Positions 57,296 through 64,000 of a DNA stretch of 64,000 nucleotides are shown here, piece after piece. This DNA comes from Pseudomonas sp. 31-12. Lineage in GTDB: Bacteria; Pseudomonadota; Gammaproteobacteria; Pseudomonadales; Pseudomonadaceae. Numbering within the stretch: the first letter of the stretch is position 1; each line of letters opens with the position of its first letter. The notes beneath the pieces are model-generated. The model saw nothing but the letters and a program-made list of their open reading frames with translations. It was not told where the DNA came from and searched no databases. The stretch spans positions 3,162,001-3,226,000 of the forward strand of contig NZ_CP029482.1 of the NCBI RefSeq assembly GCF_003151075.1, given 5' to 3'. Both the position numbers and the translations under genes were made by a program.

Positions 57296-59287
57296 TCAAC
57301 GCACCTTGAATCGCCCCATGATCGAGCTGACGCGCGCGTTGGCTTGCAGCAGTTGCTGGGTGTTGAGCTCACTGGCCTGGCCGCTTTTCACCAGCTCATC
57401 CACCATGTGGCGGATTTGCACCATGCTGCGGTTGATCTCTTCGGTTACCGCGCTTTGCTGCTCGGCAGCGGTGGCGATCTGCGTGCTCAGGCTGTTGATG
57501 TGGCTGACCGAGCCGGCCATTTCATCCAGCCCCGTGTTGACCCGCGCCGTGGCATCGGCGGCGGACTGGCAGCTGGCCTGGGTGTTTTCCATGGCGCTCA
57601 CCGACGAACTCACGCCTTGGGTCAGGCGCTTGAGCATTTCATTGATTTGCGAGGTGCTGGCCTGGGTGCGAGCGGCGAGGGCGCGGACTTCATCGGCGAC
57701 CACCGCGAAACCGCGACCTTGCTCACCGGCCCGGGCTGCTTCGATGGCGGCGTTGAGCGCCAGCAAGTTGGTTTGCCCGGCAATCGCGCCAATCACCCCG
57801 AGAATCTCGGTGATGCGCTGCGCATCCTCTTGCATGCTTTCGACTTTATGAGTAGCGCTCGCCACCTCGTCGATCAACGCGATCACGCTGCTGGACGCTT
57901 CTCCGACCACGACCCGCGAACGGTCGGCGTTTTCATTGGCGCGCTGGGTGAAGGCCGCGGTTTCGGCCGCATTCTGCGCGACGCTTTCAGCCGTCGAACT
58001 CATCTCGGTAATCGCCGTCACCGTCTGATCGGTTTCAGACGCGTGTCGCACCAGAATCTGGCTGGTGTGGGCCGAGGTGCGTTGCAGGTTGTCGAGGCTG
58101 GACGCCATGGCGCCGGTGGCCTGGGTGACTTCGCCGATCATGTTCTGCAGATAAATGATGAACGCGTTGACCGAGTGCCCGATGGCGCCCAGTTCGTCTT
58201 CGGCGCGGATGGTGATGCGCTTGGTCAAATCGGCATCGCCAGCGGACAGGGCGTCGATGTTGGCCTTGAGGATTTTCATGCGCTGGATCAGTTGGCGAAT
58301 CGCGTAGATCTGCAGCAACACCAGCAGGATCACCATCGGAATTTGCAGCAGGCTCAAGGTGCTGAGCACGTCGTCACGCTGGGCGGTGATCAGCTTGGTC
58401 GGCAGGGCGGTGGCGAGGAACCACGGCGTGCCTTCGATCGGGCGCATGAAGAAGGTGTTGGCTTCGCCGTTGTTGTCGAACTCGACACGCTGCGACTGAT
58501 CACGGTTTTGCAGGCCGGCCTTCACTTGACTGGCGAATGGCGAGTTGCCGGCCAGTTCACTGATGTTCTTCAGCACAATCGGCCCATTGATCCGCGAGCT
58601 GTTGCTGATGATCTTGCCGTCGGCCTCGACGATCAGCATTTGCGCGCCGAGGTCTTTTTCCTTGCGCGCGATCAGGTCATTGAAAAAGCCCAGGGTCACG
58701 TCGATGGTCGAGACGCCATACGCCGCACCATTTTTCTGAATGGCCATGGCGCAGTTGGTGCGTGGCTCGGCGCTGGCGTCATCTTTGTAGGCCGCGGCCC
58801 AGGCGCATTGGCCTCGCGGGGTTTGCATGCCGCCCTTGTACCAGGTCTGGTCGTAATAGTTGGGGGCCGCGTCGCTGTTCCAGAAGGTATTGACCGCCAG
58901 CTTGCCCGAGGCGTCGCGGTGCCAGAAGGTGCTGAACTTGTTGCGTCCGGCCTCACGCTGGCCGGGCAACGGCCAGATCCCGCCACCGAACACTTTCAAC
59001 TCGCCGTACTGATCGACCAGTCCCGGCAGGACGGTGTCGATGGCGGCGCTGTCGAGCAACGCAATGGTCTGGGTGATGCTGCGTTGTTGCGCTTGAACCT
59101 TGTTCAGTTCGCCCTGGATTTGCTCGGCCACTTCGGCGATGCGGTTGAGGGCGACCTGTTCTTCGGTGTGACGAAGTTTAGGCGCGACCAACTGGCTGAT
59201 GCCGACCACTGTCAGGACAAACAACAGCAGGATGAACAGGACCAGAAACAGCGTGTAGCGAGCCTGGATGGTGCGGAATGCGGGCAT
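57296..59287 (-). CDS. methyl-accepting chemotaxis protein with dCache sensor
   Basis: 663 residues. TM1 ([20 protein letters not shown]), a double-Cache periplasmic sensor (about residues 40-300, including [10 protein letters not shown] and [11 protein letters not shown]), TM2 near 310-330, HAMP, and the signalling hairpin with the highly conserved tip [20 protein letters not shown]. The C-terminus (RFKVR) lacks a CheR/CheB pentapeptide tether. Ligand unknown. Driven by a FliA-type promoter. Confidence 0.93.
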   Translation of the reverse strand: MPAFRTIQARYTLFLVLFILLLFVLTVVGISQLVAPKLRHTEEQVALNRIAEVAEQIQGELNKVQAQQRSITQTIALLDSAAIDTVLPGLVDQYGELKVFGGGIWPLPGQREAGRNKFSTFWHRDASGKLAVNTFWNSDAAPNYYDQTWYKGGMQTPRGQCAWAAAYKDDASAEPRTNCAMAIQKNGAAYGVSTIDVTLGFFNDLIARKEKDLGAQMLIVEADGKIISNSSRINGPIVLKNISELAGNSPFASQVKAGLQNRDQSQRVEFDNNGEANTFFMRPIEGTPWFLATALPTKLITAQRDDVLSTLSLLQIPMVILLVLLQIYAIRQLIQRMKILKANIDALSAGDADLTKRITIRAEDELGAIGHSVNAFIIYLQNMIGEVTQATGAMASSLDNLQRTSAHTSQILVRHASETDQTVTAITEMSSTAESVAQNAAETAAFTQRANENADRSRVVVGEASSSVIALIDEVASATHKVESMQEDAQRITEILGVIGAIAGQTNLLALNAAIEAARAGEQGRGFAVVADEVRALAARTQASTSQINEMLKRLTQGVSSSVSAMENTQASCQSAADATARVNTGLDEMAGSVSHINSLSTQIATAAEQQSAVTEEINRSMVQIRHMVDELVKSGQASELNTQQLLQANARVSSIMGRFKVR

Positions 59288-59351
59288 GGGACCGGTCCTT
59301 GTGCAGCGTTTTTATTGTGGTTTTCGATCAAAAGATCGGCGCTTCGAAGGG

Positions 59352-59378
59352 CTATCGGCCTGCGAAAGACGAGCTTTA
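59352..59378 (-). promoter_or_regulatory. FliA (sigma-28) promoter of the chemoreceptor gene
   Basis: On the minus strand TAAA at 59375-59378, a 15-base spacer, then GCCGATAG at 59352-59359. This matches the flagellar sigma consensus TAAA-N15-GCCGATAA at all but the last base, and lies about 65 bases before the start codon. Confidence 0.85.
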
Positions 59379-59626
59379 GGTACGAACGTACAAGATGCGG
59401 GCGGGGTGACGGACGGTCGGGTCATGAAGGTGTCGATGTGGATACAAACGAGGCTGATCAGTTGCCAGTCCAATGACGGCGAGTTGGTATAGACCAATGA
59501 ATCAAGGCACTTGGTGCTTTGTATCGTGAATGTACGAAAATTGTAAAAACCGCAAATACTTGTTGGTATGGCAAGTTGCCACGCTGATACTTGGCCGCTC
59601 TAAATCGGGGTTAACAAGGAGTTTTT

Positions 59627-59656
59627 ATGGTCACGCCGTCGGGAGTGCAATCATGA
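59627..59656 (+). CDS. ten-codon minicistron before the hypothetical gene
   Basis: ATG at 59627 has AAGGAG at good spacing and encodes MVTPSGVQS before a TGA that overlaps the ATG of the next gene (ATGA). The downstream start has no ribosome site of its own, so translation would depend on this leader. A single-base frameshift in an originally longer first exon would look the same. Confidence 0.5.
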   Translation: MVTPSGVQS

Positions 59657-60186
59657 CTATCGGCTACGCCGGGGCTTGGACATCCAAGGCAGGTTTATTG
59701 GTTCAGGATACGGGCGGCGGCAAGCCTATCAAGCAAAGCGCCCGGATCAAGCAAATGCTGTCACTGGTGGGGAGCAATCCAAACGCGCTGAGCACGGCGA
59801 AAATGGATGCAATGAAAATCCATCGAAACGTAAAAGGTTTCGATCCGGAAAATGTCTCCGCCAAACAACTGGGCAATCTCAGTTCCTTTTTGAGAGGCAA
59901 GGGACTGATTTCCGACATCACGTGGATGACGTTGATGAATGCCGGCGACAAGTTTGACCGGTTCGGCGTGCAGAAAGACCCGGATGCAAAATTCAATGCG
60001 CTGGAGTATTTCGCCACGCAACTGGACACCATCCAGAGCAACAGCATCAAGGGCGACAAGTATTCCGCTGGCCTGATCCCGGAGTTCAAGACCGCAATCT
60101 ACGTACTGCAGAACTTGCAGACTTACGGCAAGGGCAATGGCACGACGGTGCCTCCTACCGATGGTGGCGTCAGCTCCAAGGCCTGA
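59653..60186 (+). CDS. hypothetical protein, 177 residues
   Basis: Start at the ATG coupled to the minicistron; the product opens MTIGYAGAWTSKAGLLVQDT. No signal peptide, no membrane segment; mainly helical with many Asn, Lys and Ser. A repeated pattern of short helices (GNLSSFLRGKGLISDITW and ALEYFATQLDTIQSNSI) recalls secreted or effector-like helper proteins, but I do not recognise a family. Upstream, 59288-59626 holds only the MCP promoter and no gene. Confidence 0.65.
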   Translation: MTIGYAGAWTSKAGLLVQDTGGGKPIKQSARIKQMLSLVGSNPNALSTAKMDAMKIHRNVKGFDPENVSAKQLGNLSSFLRGKGLISDITWMTLMNAGDKFDRFGVQKDPDAKFNALEYFATQLDTIQSNSIKGDKYSAGLIPEFKTAIYVLQNLQTYGKGNGTTVPPTDGGVSSKA

Positions 60187-60198
60187 CGCTAGGTGTGC

Positions 60199-60223
60199 TG
60201 GCCCACTCAGGCTGAGTGGGCCA
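60199..60223. terminator. bidirectional hairpin between convergent genes
   Basis: A 10-bp perfect stem (TGGCCCACTC and GAGTGGGCCA, loop AGGCT) lies between two stop codons 45 bases apart. No strong T run on either side. Confidence 0.7.
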
Positions 60224-60230
60224 GGCCTGG

Positions 60231-61226
60231 CTACCGCTCAAGCAACTTCATGACTTCCTCTGGATAGCGCAAGCCAGCGGTGGCATTGGCCGGGAAGATC
60301 GCCTCCAGCGCGTGCAACTCGTCACGGCTGAGTTTTACCTCCAGTGCAGCAACATTCTCTTCAAGGTATCTACGCTGTTTGGTCCCCGGAATCGGGATCA
60401 GATAATCACCTTGCGCCAGCACCCAGGCCAACGCCAGTTGGCCCGCCGTCACCCCTTTGTCGGCGGCCAGGGCCTGCACTTGCTGCACCAGCAACAGGTT
60501 CTTCGCAAAATTATCCCCTTGAAAGCGCGGGCTGAAGCGACGGTAATCGTCGGCGGCGAAGTCATCCGCGCTTTTCAGTGCGCCCGTCAGAAAACCTCGA
60601 CCCAATGGACTGTAAGGGACGAAGGCAACGCCCAGGCGCTGACATGCTGCCAGGCAACCATTTTCTTCCTGATCGCGGCTCCACAGCGAATATTCACTTT
60701 GCAGGGCGCTGATGGGATGAACCTTGTGTGCGCGCTCCAGCGTGTCGGCTGACGCTTCACTCAAGCCCAGATAACGCACCTTGCCGGCTTTGACCAACTC
60801 GGCCATGGCGCCGACCGTTTCCTCGATGGCCACCTGCGGATCGATGCGGTGCTGGTAATACAAATCCAGGGTTTCAACGCCCAGGCGTTTAAGCGTGCCG
60901 TCGATAGAGTCGCGAATGTAGTCCGGGCGACCGTTGACGGCCCGGGCACCGGGATTGGACGGATCGCGGACGATGCCGAACTTGCTGGCCAGGAACACCT
61001 GCGCGCGCTTGCCGACAATGGCCTTGCCGATCAGTTCTTCGTTGGTGTGCGGGCCGTACATGTCAGCGGTGTCGAGCAAATTGATTCCCAGTTCCAGCGC
61101 CCGGTGCAGGGTGGCGGTGGCTTCGCGGGTGTCGACACCGGTGGTATAGAAATCGGTCATGCCCATGCAGCCCAGACCGATGGCAGAAACCTGCGGGCCA
61201 TTTTTGCCCAATTGACGTGTTTGCAT
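60231..61226 (-). CDS. aldo/keto reductase
   Basis: 331 residues, TIM-barrel NADPH-dependent reductase of the YajO/AKR13-type. Tetrad in order: Asp and Tyr in [15 protein letters not shown], Lys in FLASKFG, His in LYYQHRID. C-terminal [16 protein letters not shown] is typical of this clade. Aldehyde or ketone substrate unknown. Divergent from a LysR gene, which is likely its regulator. Confidence 0.9.
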   Translation of the reverse strand: MQTRQLGKNGPQVSAIGLGCMGMTDFYTTGVDTREATATLHRALELGINLLDTADMYGPHTNEELIGKAIVGKRAQVFLASKFGIVRDPSNPGARAVNGRPDYIRDSIDGTLKRLGVETLDLYYQHRIDPQVAIEETVGAMAELVKAGKVRYLGLSEASADTLERAHKVHPISALQSEYSLWSRDQEENGCLAACQRLGVAFVPYSPLGRGFLTGALKSADDFAADDYRRFSPRFQGDNFAKNLLLVQQVQALAADKGVTAGQLALAWVLAQGDYLIPIPGTKQRRYLEENVAALEVKLSRDELHALEAIFPANATAGLRYPEEVMKLLER

Positions 61227-61345
61227 GAAATCAACTCCCTGTGGTGTAAGCCCCTAGTGTTGACCTCGACAGAAACAAGATAAACCGGCTAAAACTGCTA
61301 TCACTGTTTGCAAATTCTAAACAATCACTTGGAGCGCTCTGACCA

Positions 61346-62272
61346 ATGGACCGCTTTAACGCCATGCGCGTGTTCACCCGAATCGTCGAGTTGGGCGGCT
61401 TTGCCAAAGCGGCAGACAGCCTGCAGTTGCCCCGCGCTTCGGTGACCATCCTGATCAAGCAGCTTGAAGCGCATCTTGGTGTGCAACTGTTGCAACGGAC
61501 CACGCGGCAAATCAGCCTGACCCTCGACGGTGCGGCCTACTACCCGAGATGCGTGCGATTGCTGGCTGATCTGGAGGAAACCGAAGCAGTGTTCTCCGCC
61601 GCTCGCCAGAACCCCAAAGGCCTGCTGCGAGTGGACATGCCGTCCGGGATCGGGCGTTTGATCGTGATTCCCGCATTGCCGCACTTCACCCGTCGCTATC
61701 CCTTGATCGAACTGGACATCGGCTTGAATGACCGACCTGTCGACCTGATTCGTGAAGGCGTCGATTGTGTGCTGCGCGGCGGTTCGGCGCTGGATGACTC
61801 ACTGGTGGCGCGGCCGCTGGTCATGCTCGATCAGGTGACCTGCGCCAGCCCCGATTATGTGGCGCATTACGGCGCCCCCCAAACCCTGGCGGACCTCGAG
61901 GGCCATCGGATGGTGGAGTACTTCTCCAGTGCAACCGGAAAACGCTTCGGCCTGGACTTCATGATCAACGATCAAATCCGCCAGGTAGATCTGCCCAAGC
62001 ATGTCTCGGTCAACAGTGCTGATGGTTACATTGCGGCCTGCGAGGCAGGCTACGGGCTGGTGCAGACGCCGTACTACCACGTTGCCCGTCAATTGAAGGA
62101 AGGGCGTTTGTGCGAAATCATGAAATCGACGCCGCCCCCCGGAATGCCATTGACGGCCCTCTATCCCCCACACCGCCAGTTGTCCCGGCGGGTAAGGGTG
62201 TTTGTCGACTGGCTGGTGGAGCTTTGCGCGCAGCCGGGCAATGACTTTCACAGAAAAGACTCAAGCAGCTGA
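61346..62272 (+). CDS. LysR family transcriptional regulator
   Basis: 308 residues. Winged HTH at residues 1-60 (FAKAADSLQLPRASVTILIK) and a periplasmic-binding-like effector domain after it. Belongs to the CrgA-like LysR group. The 119-base gap to the divergent aldo/keto reductase gene holds both promoters and should hold its operator. The 3' end overlaps the convergent GNAT gene by 12 bases. Confidence 0.9.
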   Translation: MDRFNAMRVFTRIVELGGFAKAADSLQLPRASVTILIKQLEAHLGVQLLQRTTRQISLTLDGAAYYPRCVRLLADLEETEAVFSAARQNPKGLLRVDMPSGIGRLIVIPALPHFTRRYPLIELDIGLNDRPVDLIREGVDCVLRGGSALDDSLVARPLVMLDQVTCASPDYVAHYGAPQTLADLEGHRMVEYFSSATGKRFGLDFMINDQIRQVDLPKHVSVNSADGYIAACEAGYGLVQTPYYHVARQLKEGRLCEIMKSTPPPGMPLTALYPPHRQLSRRVRVFVDWLVELCAQPGNDFHRKDSSS

Positions 62273-63196
62273 GCGAGCGCTGGCCAGTGTTTCGGTATTG
62301 CGCTGCAAGTCGTCGTGCAGCTGTTGCATGTAGGGGCAATGCAGGTTGAGGGATCGAGGCTGCGCTCCTCTATGAAACAGGGCGAACCATCCATGATTGC
62401 CGGGTGCGGGCATCAACCCGGTGAAGGTGAAACCCAGCAGCGTCAAACTGCGCAGGTCTTCGGTGAAGTGCCGTGATAACGCAACCCGGGTCGAGATCAT
62501 CCAGTGACCGGGCAATTGCCGGATCTGGTCGAGCAGGCGTTTGCTCAAGCGCTGAACGACCATGTCGAAGCGGTGATGATGTTGCTTGATCTGCAAGGGC
62601 ATCGAAGGTGGTGCTGGTATTTGCGGATGAGTCCCGAACAGCGAACACAGGTGCTGCATAAACCCTCGATAGCGCTCAGGCCAGGGAATGTCAGGGAGCG
62701 GGCGCGCGTGGCCTTCAACCACGTAGCAACCCATCACAATGGTTTCCGGGTGCGGCTCGCCGAAGGGCGAAGGGACGTAGTCGGGAAGCACGCCTGTGCT
62801 GTGGAAGCCGATGTTTGCAGCCATGCGTTGAGTGTACGGGTGGTGGGTCACTTGTTTGATCACGACACTCTTGAAGCCCAGTGGTCCGGCCTGCAACAGT
62901 AACTCCCGGCCCAGGCGGGTCGCGATACTTTGCCCCTGCGCGGCGGGATGCACCACGCTGAGCGCCAGTTCCGCAGTTTGCGGGAACACTTCCTGGCACA
63001 ACGCGGCATGCCCGAGAACCCTTACGTCGTCCACCGCCAGCATCGATTTCCAGCGGCCGTCGGCAATGTGCTGGCTGATCATGTTCGGCAGGTAAACATC
63101 CGGTTGAACGTAATGATCGCCATAGACCTCACGAAACAGCTCGCTCACGGCGCGGGCGTCGGAAGGGCGAAAGCGTCGAAAAATCAGGTGAGACAT
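62261..63196 (-). CDS. GNAT family N-acetyltransferase with C-terminal extension
   Basis: 311 residues from the ATG at 63196, which overlaps the upstream stop (TGATG). N-terminal GNAT core (FRPSDARAVSELFREVYGD, with acetyl-CoA loop QGQSIATRLGRELL). The C-terminal half (about 175-311) is not a standard GNAT region and may be a second acyltransferase-like domain. Partner of the PaaK-like gene upstream. Confidence 0.78.
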   Translation of the reverse strand: MSHLIFRRFRPSDARAVSELFREVYGDHYVQPDVYLPNMISQHIADGRWKSMLAVDDVRVLGHAALCQEVFPQTAELALSVVHPAAQGQSIATRLGRELLLQAGPLGFKSVVIKQVTHHPYTQRMAANIGFHSTGVLPDYVPSPFGEPHPETIVMGCYVVEGHARPLPDIPWPERYRGFMQHLCSLFGTHPQIPAPPSMPLQIKQHHHRFDMVVQRLSKRLLDQIRQLPGHWMISTRVALSRHFTEDLRSLTLLGFTFTGLMPAPGNHGWFALFHRGAQPRSLNLHCPYMQQLHDDLQRNTETLASARSAA

Positions 63197-64000
63197 CACG
63201 CAGTCTCCAGTGATGGCGCGTCATAGGTGCGCAAATCCAAGACCCGCATCTGTTTTCCCGAGCGAGGGTGAAGCTTCAGTTCGGTGGCAGGGCAGGACAG
63301 CACCCGCAGCTCCAGCAACCCTTCGCGATTCAGTTGCTCGAGCGCGGGATAGTGGGTCACAAGCGCTGCATACAGCGCCTGGCACATCGCAGCGGTGGTC
63401 AGTGCTTGAGCGCCGGGCACCCATTTCACACTGACGATGTCCTTGTAGCCGTCATGTTCGATGCGCAATTGCCACTGATCGGTATCGGCAACGCGCTGGA
63501 CGATCTGCAGAATTTCGTCGATCAACAACGACATAGACCCCACCCGAACCCGCTGACTATGGGCGCTACGTCCCTTGAGGGCGAATTTGCGCATCGGGGT
63601 TGTGCCTGGCTCACGCCAGCAGGCGCGGTCGCCCACCGGATAACGCAGCAGTGGCATCAGTCGGCGTGTCAGGTTGGTCACCACCAACACTCCAGTACGG
63701 TCGCATTCTTCGATGACTTCGCCGGTGAGTTCATCGACGATTTCCAGCAAAGTCTGCGGTTCAAACACCCTATGCTCGCCCAGGGCGCAGTCTCGGCTCG
63801 TCGCCCCGATCAGACCCGCATCGACGCTGGCATAGCCGATTGAGGCGATGCGCACGTTGGGAAACACCTGGGTGAATATTGCCATTTGCGGGCCGAACAG
63901 GCTTTCGCCGCCGTACAGCAACGTTTCAACCCCACACAGAACCCGCTGATGCTGGTTCAGGTAGGCCGCAAAGCGCAATAACTGCGCCGGCACGCCGACC
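63196..64000 (-). CDS. phenylacetate-CoA ligase-like adenylating enzyme (5' end outside window)
   Basis: About 268 residues of the C-terminal part are visible; the start is beyond the right edge. Recognisable ANL-fold features: VETLLYGGESLFGPQM, EVIEECDRTGVLVVTNLTRR, and LLRYPVGDRACW (the adenylate-forming YxxGD motif), then a C-terminal lid. It resembles PaaK/CapK-type ligases; the acid activated is unknown. Overlaps the GNAT gene start, so the two are likely one functional unit. Confidence 0.75.
   Translation of the reverse strand, partial: VGVPAQLLRFAAYLNQHQRVLCGVETLLYGGESLFGPQMAIFTQVFPNVRIASIGYASVDAGLIGATSRDCALGEHRVFEPQTLLEIVDELTGEVIEECDRTGVLVVTNLTRRLMPLLRYPVGDRACWREPGTTPMRKFALKGRSAHSQRVRVGSMSLLIDEILQIVQRVADTDQWQLRIEHDGYKDIVSVKWVPGAQALTTAAMCQALYAALVTHYPALEQLNREGLLELRVLSCPATELKLHPRSGKQMRVLDLRTYDAPSLETA

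Noticed and set aside
57110..59476. 788-codon open frame opposite the chemoreceptor
   Set aside because: The minus-strand frame encodes an unmistakable MCP; the plus frame has no recognisable domains and begins inside a repeat.

Overview
The window reads as chromosomal DNA of a Pseudomonas of the P. fluorescens group. The grounds are high GC, a MuxABC-OpmB type efflux operon, a glg/tre trehalose and alpha-glucan block ordered much as I recall it from P. aeruginosa PAO1, an S-type pyocin-like bacteriocin, a DUF3203-like small protein, and about ten inverted-repeat (REP/REPIN-like) elements of two sequence classes typical of this group. I see no tRNA, rRNA, CRISPR array, insertion sequence or prophage.

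Layout. 1-3.7 kb: a J-domain-like membrane protein cut by the window edge, a DUF1254 protein with a small secreted protein and the remnant of an outer-membrane protein gene upstream, and a YciI-family protein. 3.9-9.0 kb: a bacteriocin locus. It holds an 865-residue S-type pyocin-like DNase with two HNH domains in tandem (the first has lost every catalytic histidine), its Im9-type immunity protein, an unusual fusion of an Im9-type domain to a pyocin body that has no nuclease, and an SRPBCC protein. 9.2-18.9 kb: thiol peroxidase tpx, then muxABC-opmB. 19-26.5 kb: an MHYT-GGDEF-EAL protein, an SDR dehydrogenase, a MocR-type regulator, an unlinked ccoG, a DUF3203-like protein, MgtC/SapB and a proline-rich peptide.

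26.6-53.5 kb is the carbohydrate block. Rightward genes are glgE, treS-mak and glgB. Leftward genes are glgA-treZ-malQ-treY-DUF2934 and glgX. GlgA and GlgB would make branched alpha-glucan; TreY and TreZ release trehalose from it; TreS-Mak turns trehalose into maltose 1-phosphate; GlgE and GlgB rebuild glucan; GlgX and MalQ debranch and rearrange it. A run of acyl-CoA dehydrogenase, PIG-L deacetylase, NodS-like methyltransferase and GT2 glycosyltransferase follows glgX with overlapping reading frames. A second PIG-L paralogue lies beyond it with its presumed catalytic base changed to glycine. The same block also holds an autotransporter barrel without a passenger, a DUF2092 plus Asn-rich secreted pair, and an EEP-family phosphodiesterase.

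54-64 kb: a D-2-hydroxyacid dehydrogenase, a secreted alpha/beta hydrolase, a YqaA/DUF411 pair, a chemoreceptor with a clear FliA-type promoter, a hypothetical protein preceded by a ten-codon minicistron, a divergent aldo/keto reductase and LysR regulator pair, and a GNAT/PaaK-like pair that runs off the right edge.

The most unusual content is the bacteriocin locus (3.9-9.0 kb), followed by the glgX-linked glycan-modification operon (38.5-42.4 kb). No searches could be run. Family names come from motif recognition, and domain boundaries are approximate.
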